A stretch of DNA of 64,000 bases, taken from assembly GCA_900103495.1 (NCBI GenBank), contig FMWZ01000013.1, positions 61,644-125,643 on the forward strand. Reading direction: 5' to 3'. Of the stretch, positions 38,207 through 45,734 are shown in pieces (the stretch's first letter is position 1; every line of letters begins with the position of its first letter). Position numbers and translations under genes: made by a program. The DNA comes from Lachnospiraceae bacterium G11 (GTDB lineage Bacteria; Bacillota; Clostridia; Lachnospirales; Lachnospiraceae). Under the pieces are notes generated by a model. It searched no databases. It worked only from the letters and a program-made list of their open reading frames with translations, and was not told the DNA's origin.

Positions 38207-39337
38207 ATGAAGAGATTATCATGGAATGATGTTTTAGATAAAGTGAAGAATGATGGTGACATTAATTTTGTTTCAGAAGCAATCACACCGTTACATGCCT
38301 TAGGGATAGAAACATTTTTAGTTCATCAAAAAAAGAGCGGGGTCCGAATCAAGGGCTTTATTTTGGTGGTTCCGCATCCACAGACCGGATGGGCGTTGAC
38401 AGAGGATATGTTTCATGTGGCCTGTTATGATGGGATTACAGTTGCAGAGTTGGAGTTAAACACTTTCACTGACAATATTGATTACAATTATTTCTTGAGA
38501 TTATCACCAACAAGGCAGGAAACGTCGATTTTTTATTATGCTTCGCCTTATGCGCCTTCTTTTTCAAGAATACCGCAGGTGATGGCTCTGAGGCCAGAAT
38601 ACAGGCTAAAAGTGGTTATAACTGAAGAAGGGACAGGAAGCTATGTGAGTAACCCATATAAGCTTGAGAAATACAAACGAGCCAAGATGAGTACAAAAGA
38701 TTGTTTGTTGTTTTTTATTCAAATCGGTTTGCGAAATCGTTATTTTGAGTACAAGTTGAGGCGAACAGGTAAATTTGAAAAGTTTTTGATGTATAGGAAA
38801 GAAGGGAAAAAATTACAACCGAATCCTGAATATGTTACGAGCGTGAAGGAGATTTTCTCAGGAGAACCTGTCGAAGGTGATTATTCTTTATATGAAGATG
38901 CTGTGGTTTTTGTACCTGGATTGTTGTTTGATGCAGGCATGATTAGGAATAGGTGTGATGTAGAGATATACAAAAAGATTAAAGAAGTTCTAGGAACAGA
39001 TACTAAATATATCGTAAAACCCCATCCCAGAGAAAAAAGTTTGGAAGCGTATGATTGTCTTAATTGCGAAGTCGAAAAGAACAATCAATATTCGTGTGAG
39101 AGAATCTTTTCGCATTTAAACCACAAGCCTCGATATGTTATCGGAGATTGTAGCACAACACTGGCGAATGTAGCAGCACTCTTTGGTATCAAGACTATAG
39201 CAATAAATAAACTAATTAATAGATCCTCACTATTTGATAAAAACTTGTTCAAAGTGTATAACAGATGCTTTGATAAAATAGTTTATATTCCTAACAATTG
39301 GAATGAACTGGGAGAGTTTTTTCAAGAATTTAAATAA
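38207..39337 (+). CDS. bacterial sialyltransferase-fold (GT52/polysialyltransferase-like) protein
   Basis: 376 residues, soluble. ITEEGTGSYVSNPY (about 144) carries the acidic (D/E)(D/E)G motif, KYIVKPHPREKS (about 267) the HP motif, and IGDCSTTLANVAALFGI (about 311) the Ser/Thr motif of the GT-B sialyltransferase-type families GT38, GT52 and GT80. The donor in those families is CMP-sialic acid, but no sialic or other nonulosonic acid synthesis gene is present here, so another donor such as a CDP- or phosphate-linked group should be considered. The next genes belong to a CDP-sugar pathway. Fold is likely; function is uncertain. Confidence 0.62.
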   Translation: MKRLSWNDVLDKVKNDGDINFVSEAITPLHALGIETFLVHQKKSGVRIKGFILVVPHPQTGWALTEDMFHVACYDGITVAELELNTFTDNIDYNYFLRLSPTRQETSIFYYASPYAPSFSRIPQVMALRPEYRLKVVITEEGTGSYVSNPYKLEKYKRAKMSTKDCLLFFIQIGLRNRYFEYKLRRTGKFEKFLMYRKEGKKLQPNPEYVTSVKEIFSGEPVEGDYSLYEDAVVFVPGLLFDAGMIRNRCDVEIYKKIKEVLGTDTKYIVKPHPREKSLEAYDCLNCEVEKNNQYSCERIFSHLNHKPRYVIGDCSTTLANVAALFGIKTIAINKLINRSSLFDKNLFKVYNRCFDKIVYIPNNWNELGEFFQEFK

Positions 39338-39395
39338 TTAACTTTTAAGAATTGTAAATAATAAACCCTATGGGGTTAAAAATGGGGATTTGGTG

Positions 39396-40319
39396 ATGAA
39401 AAATGTTCTGGTAACTGGAGCAAATGGATTTGTTGGGGCGGCACTATGCAAAGAACTAAGTTTGGCTGGAGTCAATGTAATAGCTGTAGTAAGGAATGAA
39501 ATGTCAGATGTGTCTAAAATTGAAGGAATTGGACATGTAAGAATAGTCTACTCAGATATGAAGGACTATTCATACTTAGACAGCCTTCTTAGTGGGGAAA
39601 GCATAGATGCGGCATATCACCTTTCGTGGGAAGGAAGCGCTGGACCTTTACGTGGTGAAGAAAAGACTCAGCTTGAAAATGTCCAGTATTCGTGTGACTT
39701 GTTGAGGGCATGTGCAAGGCTAGGTTGTAAAAGGTTTATTTTTGCTTCAAGTATAATGATATATGAGGTTGAAGCTCTAGTAAAAACTGGAAAGACCCTA
39801 CCAATTAATACAATATATGCGACAGCCAAATTAACTGCGGGATATATGCTTAAAGCTATAGCAGCAAGGTATGGTGTTGAGTATAACGGTGGAGTTATAT
39901 CAAATATTTATGGCCCAGGGGAAGATAGTCCAAGATTAATAAACTCTAGTCTGAGAAAACTTCTGATTCTTGGTGCTCACTGTTCATTTACAGACGGAGA
40001 GCAGTTATATGATTTTATTTATTTGACGGATGCAGCCAAAGCTTTTTTTGATATAGGTGACAAGGGGAAACCTAACATAGACTATTATATAGGAAATGCT
40101 GATCCAAGGCCCTTAAAGGAGTATTTGCTGGAGATGGGGAGTGTTATCAACTGTACACATGAAATCGGACTTGGAGAGTTGAATTTCGACGGAGTTTCTT
40201 TATCCTACGATGAGATTGAGATTAATCGATTAAGTGAAGATACGGGCTTTTCATGCAATGTTTCATTTAGAGAAGGGATTAAACTGACTGCAGAATGGAT
40301 TAGAAAGGACAACAAATGA
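39396..40319 (+). CDS. NAD(P)-dependent sugar epimerase/reductase (extended SDR)
   Basis: About 307 residues. KNVLVTGANGFVGAALC (3-19) is the NAD(P) loop, FASSIMIY (about 118) the catalytic Ser strand, and YATAKL (about 140) the Tyr-x3-Lys pair. DFIYLTDAAKAF follows. ATG 39396 is favoured by GGGG at 39383-39387; a TTG at 39390 is less likely. Adjacent genes encode an RmlC-like epimerase and RfbF, so it may reduce or epimerise a CDP-4-keto-6-deoxyhexose, as tyvelose- and 6-deoxyhexose-pathway reductases do. The exact sugar cannot be read. Confidence 0.8.
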   Translation: MKNVLVTGANGFVGAALCKELSLAGVNVIAVVRNEMSDVSKIEGIGHVRIVYSDMKDYSYLDSLLSGESIDAAYHLSWEGSAGPLRGEEKTQLENVQYSCDLLRACARLGCKRFIFASSIMIYEVEALVKTGKTLPINTIYATAKLTAGYMLKAIAARYGVEYNGGVISNIYGPGEDSPRLINSSLRKLLILGAHCSFTDGEQLYDFIYLTDAAKAFFDIGDKGKPNIDYYIGNADPRPLKEYLLEMGSVINCTHEIGLGELNFDGVSLSYDEIEINRLSEDTGFSCNVSFREGIKLTAEWIRKDNK

Positions 40320-40876
40320 GTAGCAGATTTATCGAAAGTGACTTGAAGGGAGCCTTCCTAATTGAAGGAGAGTTTTTTTTTGATGCTAGAGGCAAGTTTT
40401 ATAAAATGTTTGAAAAAGAAACATACGCAAAGGGTGGAGTGGATTTTAATCTCCACGAATCTTTTGTTTCGGTTTCCTGCAAAAATGTTATAAGGGGAAT
40501 TCATTTTCAGATACATGGACCTCAGAAAAAAATAATCACGGTAATCTCGGGAAGAGCCTGGGATGTGATAGTGGATTTGCGCCCACAAAGTCCGACTTTT
40601 TTGGAGTGGAAAGGATATGAACTTGGTGGAGAAAGACCACTTAGTGTATATATACCCGAAGGGTTTGGACATGGGTTTGCTAGTCTGGAAGACAATACTG
40701 TTATGCTGTACCAGTGCGATGGAGCATATGATAAAGGAAGTGATACAGGAATAGTATATGATGACCCCAAGCTGAATATTGATTGGAAGGTTGAAAAGGA
40801 TGAAGCAATTATAAGCAGTAGAGATTTGCATTTATTGACGATTAGTGAATATTTAAAGAATCCAATAAGAGTTTAA
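40316..40876 (+). CDS. RmlC-like sugar 3,5-epimerase
   Basis: 186 residues, the usual cupin length. RGIHFQIHGPQKKIITVISG (about 61) contains the catalytic His. DVIVDLRPQSPTF, IPEGFGHGFASL (about 117) and YQCDGAYDKG (about 133, likely catalytic Tyr) follow the dTDP-4-dehydrorhamnose 3,5-epimerase pattern. Given RfbF two genes on, the substrate may be CDP- rather than dTDP-linked. ATGA couples it to the reductase gene. No RmlA, RmlB or RmlD gene is nearby, which argues against ordinary rhamnose synthesis here. Confidence 0.88.
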   Translation: MSSRFIESDLKGAFLIEGEFFFDARGKFYKMFEKETYAKGGVDFNLHESFVSVSCKNVIRGIHFQIHGPQKKIITVISGRAWDVIVDLRPQSPTFLEWKGYELGGERPLSVYIPEGFGHGFASLEDNTVMLYQCDGAYDKGSDTGIVYDDPKLNIDWKVEKDEAIISSRDLHLLTISEYLKNPIRV

Positions 40877-40898
40877 TGTGCTTTGGTTGAGGTTTGAT

Positions 40899-41897
40899 AT
40901 GAAAAAGATTACAGTGTTAGTTACCTGCTATAATGAAGAAAAGAGCATAAAGAATCTATATGATAGAGTATCGTACATCTTTAATAACGTTTTAATAAAC
41001 TATGATTATGAGGTCGTTTTCTGTGACAATGATTCAAAAGATAATACACAAAGCATTATACGAGACATTTGCGCACAAGATGGTAAATGTAAGGCTGTTT
41101 TTAACACAAGTAATTTCGGATTTCACAGAAACATAATACAATCATTTCAGTATGTTGAGGGCGATGCCGCATTTCTTGTCTTTGGAGACTTGCAGGATCC
41201 CCCCGAACTCTTAACGGATTTTGTTGAAGAATGGGAGAATGGTGCTCAATGTGTGGTTGGCCAAAGATCAAAAACGGACGAGCGTGGACCTAAACGAGTG
41301 TTAAGATCCCTTTTCTATAGTGTTACAGATATTTTGGCTCAAAGAAAACTTATTCACAATATGAATGGATTTGGATTGTATGACAGAAGTTTTGTGGATA
41401 CTGTAAATGAAATAGAAGAAGTAGCCCCATATTTTAAATCTGTAATTGATGAGTATGGCGGAGACATTCGCGTTATACGTTATAAGCAGAACTCGAGTGC
41501 AAGAGGGAAATCAAATTTCAATTTCTGGTCAAATTATGACTTTTCTATGTATGGTATAACTTCGTCGACAAAAATGCTTATGAGAATTGCAACTTTTATT
41601 GGAAGTTTTGTCGCATTTGCCGGATTTATTCTAGCCATCTTTGTGTTAATAAAAAAGGTGTTGTTTTGGGACAGCTATCCCGTAGGTAATGCCTCCACAA
41701 TTATAGTGGTTCTTGCGTTAGGGGGTATTCAACTTTTGTTTATTGGGATATTAGGTGAATACATACTAACAATTAACGAGAGAATCTCAAGGAAACCGCG
41801 TTGTAGTATAAAAGAAAAAATAAATTTTGACTTTGGAGAACGTATAAATGACGGTGAAAAAGGGATTCTCGAGAGAAAAGAGGTGGACACATTGTGA
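40899..41897 (+). CDS. GtrB/DPM1-like GT2 polyprenyl-phosphate glycosyltransferase
   Basis: About 332 residues. TVLVTCYNEEKS, VVFCDNDSKDNT (about 40), VFGDLQDPPEL (about 88) and RGKSNFNFW (about 205) are typical of GtrB/ArnC-type enzymes, which load a single sugar onto polyprenyl phosphate. Two C-terminal helices (about 225-305) anchor it. ATG 40899 is preceded by GAGG at 40889-40892, which makes it better than the in-frame GTG at 40878. It lies among CDP-sugar genes and before a GT-C gene. It overlaps the RfbF gene by four bases. Confidence 0.85.
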   Translation: MKKITVLVTCYNEEKSIKNLYDRVSYIFNNVLINYDYEVVFCDNDSKDNTQSIIRDICAQDGKCKAVFNTSNFGFHRNIIQSFQYVEGDAAFLVFGDLQDPPELLTDFVEEWENGAQCVVGQRSKTDERGPKRVLRSLFYSVTDILAQRKLIHNMNGFGLYDRSFVDTVNEIEEVAPYFKSVIDEYGGDIRVIRYKQNSSARGKSNFNFWSNYDFSMYGITSSTKMLMRIATFIGSFVAFAGFILAIFVLIKKVLFWDSYPVGNASTIIVVLALGGIQLLFIGILGEYILTINERISRKPRCSIKEKINFDFGERINDGEKGILERKEVDTL

Positions 41898-42661
41898 AGG
41901 TATTAATACTAGCAGGTGGGTATGGCACCCGTATTTCTGAAGAATCGCAGTACAAGCCAAAGCCAATGATAGAGATAGGTGAAAAACCTATTTTATGGCA
42001 CATTATGAAATATTATGCCTCATACGGATATGATGATTTTATAATTCTTGCGGGATACAAGCAGTACGTGATAAAAGAGTTTTTTGCAGACTATTTTCTG
42101 CACAATTCCGACATCACGTTTGACCTTTCGCAAAACAAGATGATAGTGCATAATAATAATTCGGAGAACTGGAAAGTTACAGTTGTTGACACTGGTATAG
42201 ATACTATGACAGGAGGAAGGATTAAAAGAGTCCAAGACTACGTTGGCGATAATCCATTCATGGTAACATACGGCGACGGGCTATGTGATGTCAATCTTGA
42301 TGAGTTGAAGAAATATCATGAAAATCATGGGAAAATTGCAACAATTACCGCTGTTAAAATGGCACAAGCAAAAGGCGTACTAGATGTCGAGAGAGGGGTT
42401 ATTAAATCTTTTCGTGAAAAGGACGAGACGGATGGTGCGATGATTAATGGGGGATACATGATTCTCAACCCAGAAGTATTTGACTATCTAGAGGGGGACT
42501 CAACTATTCTTGAACAAGAGCCGATGCGTAGATTGGCAGATGATGGGCAACTTATGGGTTTTAGTCATGATGGTTTTTGGCAGTGCATGGATACCCAGCG
42601 GGAGAAACAGAAATTAGAAGAGTTATGGGCATCGGGAGGTGCACCTTGGAAAAAATGGTAA
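41894..42661 (+). CDS. rfbF: glucose-1-phosphate cytidylyltransferase
   Basis: 255 residues, the standard RfbF length. KVLILAGGYGTRISEESQYKP is the nucleotidyl loop, followed by KPMIEIGEKPILWHIM, DDFIILAGYK, TYGDGLCDVN (about 129) and FWQCMDTQREKQKLEELW at the end, the last being highly characteristic of RfbF. It makes CDP-glucose from CTP and glucose-1-phosphate. The start is GTG, overlapping the previous stop as GTGA, with GAGGTGG upstream. CDP-glucose 4,6-dehydratase, the usual next enzyme, is missing from the window. Confidence 0.94.
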   Translation: MKVLILAGGYGTRISEESQYKPKPMIEIGEKPILWHIMKYYASYGYDDFIILAGYKQYVIKEFFADYFLHNSDITFDLSQNKMIVHNNNSENWKVTVVDTGIDTMTGGRIKRVQDYVGDNPFMVTYGDGLCDVNLDELKKYHENHGKIATITAVKMAQAKGVLDVERGVIKSFREKDETDGAMINGGYMILNPEVFDYLEGDSTILEQEPMRRLADDGQLMGFSHDGFWQCMDTQREKQKLEELWASGGAPWKKW

Positions 42662-42779
42662 TGGAATAACCAGTAGTGCTGAAAGAGTTTTACGCACAAT
42701 GCGGAATTCATTGCTATTGATTTTCTTGTATTCATTCATAAAATTTGAAAATAAGATTAGTAAGTGCGAGATTTATAAA

Positions 42780-44207
42780 ATGAAAAGGATTTTAGAGAGA
42801 ATAAACAATAGAAAAATAGGCAAACCAGAATGGATTATATTATTTTTGCTTTTAGTGTTTCCATATCTTACGGAGTGTTTTTATGATATTTTGGCAACAT
42901 ATACCCATGGGTATTCATTGCTCAGAGTGACATTAAGAGGGGAGTTCTTTGATTTTTATGATATAGCAAAAATATTTATGCTTGAAAATGCGCCGGATGA
43001 CACATTAAAGAATCTATGGGGTGCAGTTTATTCTCTGCCAATTTATATTATTTTTGGTTTATGGAGTATCCCGATTGCATTGATAAGAAAAATAACCAGC
43101 ATAGGTTTATATGATATAGGTGTGATTCTGTGGTATAAAATGTTAGTTGTTGCATTTGCGGTTGCCAGCCTTCAGAAAATGTATCGAATACTTAAGAAGG
43201 CAGGATTGGAAAAAGATACAGTATTAATCGCGTGTTTTTTACTTGCATCATCGCTCTTCTATGTTTTGCCAATTATGTTTATGGCTGGCTATGATGTCAT
43301 ATTGGTTTTTTTTATTTTGTGGGGAATTGAACTATATCTTGAAAACTATAACGGATATAAATGGATAGTTGTATTTGGGATAGCTACAACATTTAAAATG
43401 TTTGCACTTTTTTTATTTTTTCCGCTTTTGCTATATAAAGAAAAAAGCATTTTATCGTGTATCTATAAAACATTGGTAGCAATTATCCCGCTTGTTTTCT
43501 TTTCATCACTCTTTTGGGGGAGTGAGGTATATTTAAGCGTTAGCAGCAATTTTTTGCCGGAATTTGTAAAACGAATTTTGGCAAATACTATGCCTGGTGG
43601 GAATTCTTCTATACCTATTATTATTTTTTTATGGATAGCCCTGTGCATATGGGCTTATTTACAGCACCAGGATTATGGTTATAAAGAAATGCTTTCATAT
43701 GTATCATGGATGGGATTGGTATCTTTCTCACTAATTTTGGTATTTGCATATTGTCATCCACAGTGGGTGACTATACTTGCACCATTCATTTATATAACTG
43801 TTGGTTTAAATATGCATCGCATTAAAATAAACATGATACTTGAGTTGTTTTGCACGTTTTCAATTTCGCTTTTTTACATTCTTCATTTTGACTGGGTGTA
43901 CTGTTGTGGGAATTCTATGAAGTTTTGCTTGCTTAATACCTTAGGAATTCATAAAAGCTCATCGCCATCTTTGGCACAGGTCTTTCATGAAACGTTTGAA
44001 TACACTTATGATTCAATGATATTTGCTCTCTTTGCAGTTACTATTATTGCGTTAATAGTTATCAATCGACCTTTTCGCATGGAAACGGTGGAGAAAGATA
44101 GAAAAATTGCCTCAAATGTCGATTATGGTATGGTTATTATACGCCTTTTTTTAGTGGCTCTGATTTGGATAGTGGATTTACTTATTAACATGGATATGCT
44201 TTTTTGA
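42780..44207 (+). CDS. GT-C-like membrane glycosyltransferase
   Basis: About 475 residues from ATG 42780, with ten or so helices; ATG 42699 would add 27 residues and neither start has a strong ribosome-binding site. The outside loop after helix 1 reads YTHGYSLLRVTLRGEFFDFYD, and AGYDVILVFFILWGIELYLE plus a KMFALFLFFPLL helix resemble GT87-type mannosyltransferase proteins. It probably uses the polyprenyl-phosphate sugar made by the GtrB-like enzyme at 40899. This gene is very AT-rich, with many TTT, ATT and TTA codons, unlike the front of the locus. It is the last gene before the hairpin at 44281. Confidence 0.6.
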   Translation: MKRILERINNRKIGKPEWIILFLLLVFPYLTECFYDILATYTHGYSLLRVTLRGEFFDFYDIAKIFMLENAPDDTLKNLWGAVYSLPIYIIFGLWSIPIALIRKITSIGLYDIGVILWYKMLVVAFAVASLQKMYRILKKAGLEKDTVLIACFLLASSLFYVLPIMFMAGYDVILVFFILWGIELYLENYNGYKWIVVFGIATTFKMFALFLFFPLLLYKEKSILSCIYKTLVAIIPLVFFSSLFWGSEVYLSVSSNFLPEFVKRILANTMPGGNSSIPIIIFLWIALCIWAYLQHQDYGYKEMLSYVSWMGLVSFSLILVFAYCHPQWVTILAPFIYITVGLNMHRIKINMILELFCTFSISLFYILHFDWVYCCGNSMKFCLLNTLGIHKSSSPSLAQVFHETFEYTYDSMIFALFAVTIIALIVINRPFRMETVEKDRKIASNVDYGMVIIRLFLVALIWIVDLLINMDMLF

Positions 44208-44280
44208 GACGTTATTATCTCCTGTGTTTAAAAAAATACAAATGACGTGGGGAGATAAAAACGAAATGGTTTTTAATGAA

Positions 44281-44318
44281 AATAATACCACCAATTCTTT
44301 CGAACTGGTGGTATTATT
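44281..44318 (+). terminator. strong hairpin between blocks 1 and 2, probable terminator
   Basis: Perfect 13-bp inverted repeat (arms 44281-44293 and 44306-44318, ACCACCA/TGGTGGT core) with an inner TTC/GAA pairing and a four-base tip. The right side is T/A-rich but lacks a pure U-run. It lies 73 bases after the stop at 44207 and just before a candidate promoter, so it most likely ends block 1 transcripts. Apart from this, the 156-base gap holds no gene. Confidence 0.55.
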
Positions 44319-44337
44319 ATTGGATTAAATGTATAAT
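44309..44337 (+). promoter_or_regulatory. possible promoter for the manC-like gene
   Basis: A perfect TATAAT (44332-44337) precedes the ATG at 44364 by 26 bases, with GGAGG in between (about 44349-44353). The -35 box at 17-base spacing is poor and overlaps the right arm of the hairpin, so an activator, or a hairpin-dependent effect, may be involved. Evidence is the -10 box and its position only. Confidence 0.35.
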
Positions 44338-44363
44338 CTAAGACACGTGGAGGTATATGCAAT

Positions 44364-45716
44364 ATGAAAATAATAATACTTTCAGGGTGCTCAGGATGGA
44401 GACTCTGGCCGCTATCAAATGAGTCTAGATCAAAACAGTTTCTTAAGTTGTTGAATAGGGACGATGGCTCCAAAGAATCTATGGCACAAAGAATAGTCAG
44501 ACAAATAAGGGAAACAATTAATCCAAATGATGACAGCCTTTTTTTTGTAACAACTGAATCCCAGGCTGACTCTATACGAAATCAGATTGGGCCAAATGTA
44601 AATATTATTTCCGAGCCTTTTAGAAGAGATACATTTCCTGCTATTGCCATGGCATGTGAGTATTTAACTTTTGAAAAAAAAGTGGATAAAAATGAGACTA
44701 TTATTGTTTTGCCAATAGATACTCATGCTGATGACGAGTTCTACAAGCAAATCAGAATTATAGAAGCACTTTTGGAGTCGGAACCAAAATGCATTGCGCT
44801 TATCGGAACAAAGCCAACCTACCCTTCAGAAAAATATGGATATATCGTTCCAGATTCTGATGGAATAAATGTCAAAGAGTATACAGAGAAACCGAGCCTT
44901 GAAAAGGCTGTCAATTTGATAAAAATTGGAAGTTATTGGAATACTGGCGTGGTTGCTTTTAAACTCGGATATATGCTTGAAAAACTTGAAGACTATTATT
45001 CCAGTGCTGAAATTGATTCATTGGAATCTTTTTTATTGGAATTTAACAAACTGCCCGCAAAAAGCTTCGATTATGAAATTCTTGAGAAGGCGGGTAATAT
45101 GAAATTTATAGTATATGAAGGCAAGTGGAAAGACTTGGGGACATGGAATACTCTTACAGAAGAAATGGATTACTTGAATTCTGGATATGTAAGGCAGGGT
45201 GAAGAATGCGAAAATACGCATGTGATAAATGAATTGTCAATTCCAATTCTGGTTCTGGGAGCAAAGGATATGGTAGTAGCTGCAAGTCCAGATGGGATTT
45301 TGGTTTCAGATAAACATAAAAGCTCGTATATTAAGCCATATGTTCAACAGTTGGATGCGAGACCGATGCACGAGGAGAGAAAATGGGGCGAATATAAAGT
45401 GCTCGATTATAATCAATATGGTGATGAGATGAAATCACTTACAAAGCACTTAACTGTTAAGGCCGGGAAACACATTAGTTACCAAAGACATTTTTTGAGG
45501 GATGAAATCTGGACCATAGTGGATGGTAGAGGAGAACTTCTAATAGATGGGGAGGTTAGAACGGTTGAAAGAGGGGATGTTGCGTATATAAAGAAGGGTC
45601 AGAAACATGCGCTTAAAGCGTCCCAGGACGAGGATTTGCAGTTTATTGAGGTGCAAATAGGGGCTGAACTTATTGAGGAGGATATAGAACGGTTTAATTG
45701 GAATTGGAATCCTTGA
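44364..45716 (+). CDS. manC: mannose-1-phosphate guanylyltransferase, ManC-like
   Basis: 450 residues. The nucleotidyltransferase domain (1-330) has EPFRRDTFPAIAMAC (about 86), VLPIDTHADDEFY and YWNTGVVAFK. A C-terminal cupin (about 345-450) has KWGEYKVLDY, KHISYQRHFLRDEIW and ERGDVAYIKKGQKHAL, the pattern of the ManC/type II phosphomannose isomerase domain. The product would be GDP-mannose. The normally GGSGTRLWP-type loop reads GCSGWRLWP (8-16), an unusual change at two positions. No phosphomannomutase, Gmd or Fcl is nearby. It appears to start a new transcription unit. Confidence 0.85.
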   Translation: MKIIILSGCSGWRLWPLSNESRSKQFLKLLNRDDGSKESMAQRIVRQIRETINPNDDSLFFVTTESQADSIRNQIGPNVNIISEPFRRDTFPAIAMACEYLTFEKKVDKNETIIVLPIDTHADDEFYKQIRIIEALLESEPKCIALIGTKPTYPSEKYGYIVPDSDGINVKEYTEKPSLEKAVNLIKIGSYWNTGVVAFKLGYMLEKLEDYYSSAEIDSLESFLLEFNKLPAKSFDYEILEKAGNMKFIVYEGKWKDLGTWNTLTEEMDYLNSGYVRQGEECENTHVINELSIPILVLGAKDMVVAASPDGILVSDKHKSSYIKPYVQQLDARPMHEERKWGEYKVLDYNQYGDEMKSLTKHLTVKAGKHISYQRHFLRDEIWTIVDGRGELLIDGEVRTVERGDVAYIKKGQKHALKASQDEDLQFIEVQIGAELIEEDIERFNWNWNP

Positions 45717-45734
45717 GAAATGAGGAATGAGTAA

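Noticed and set aside
39364..39377. AACCC/GGGTT hairpin in the gap before the reductase gene as a terminator
   Set aside because: The stem is only five pairs and is followed by As rather than Ts; too weak to call.
40316..40876. Ordinary dTDP-rhamnose pathway
   Set aside because: Only the RmlC-like protein is present; RmlA, RmlB and RmlD are absent and the neighbour is RfbF, so a CDP-sugar pathway fits better.
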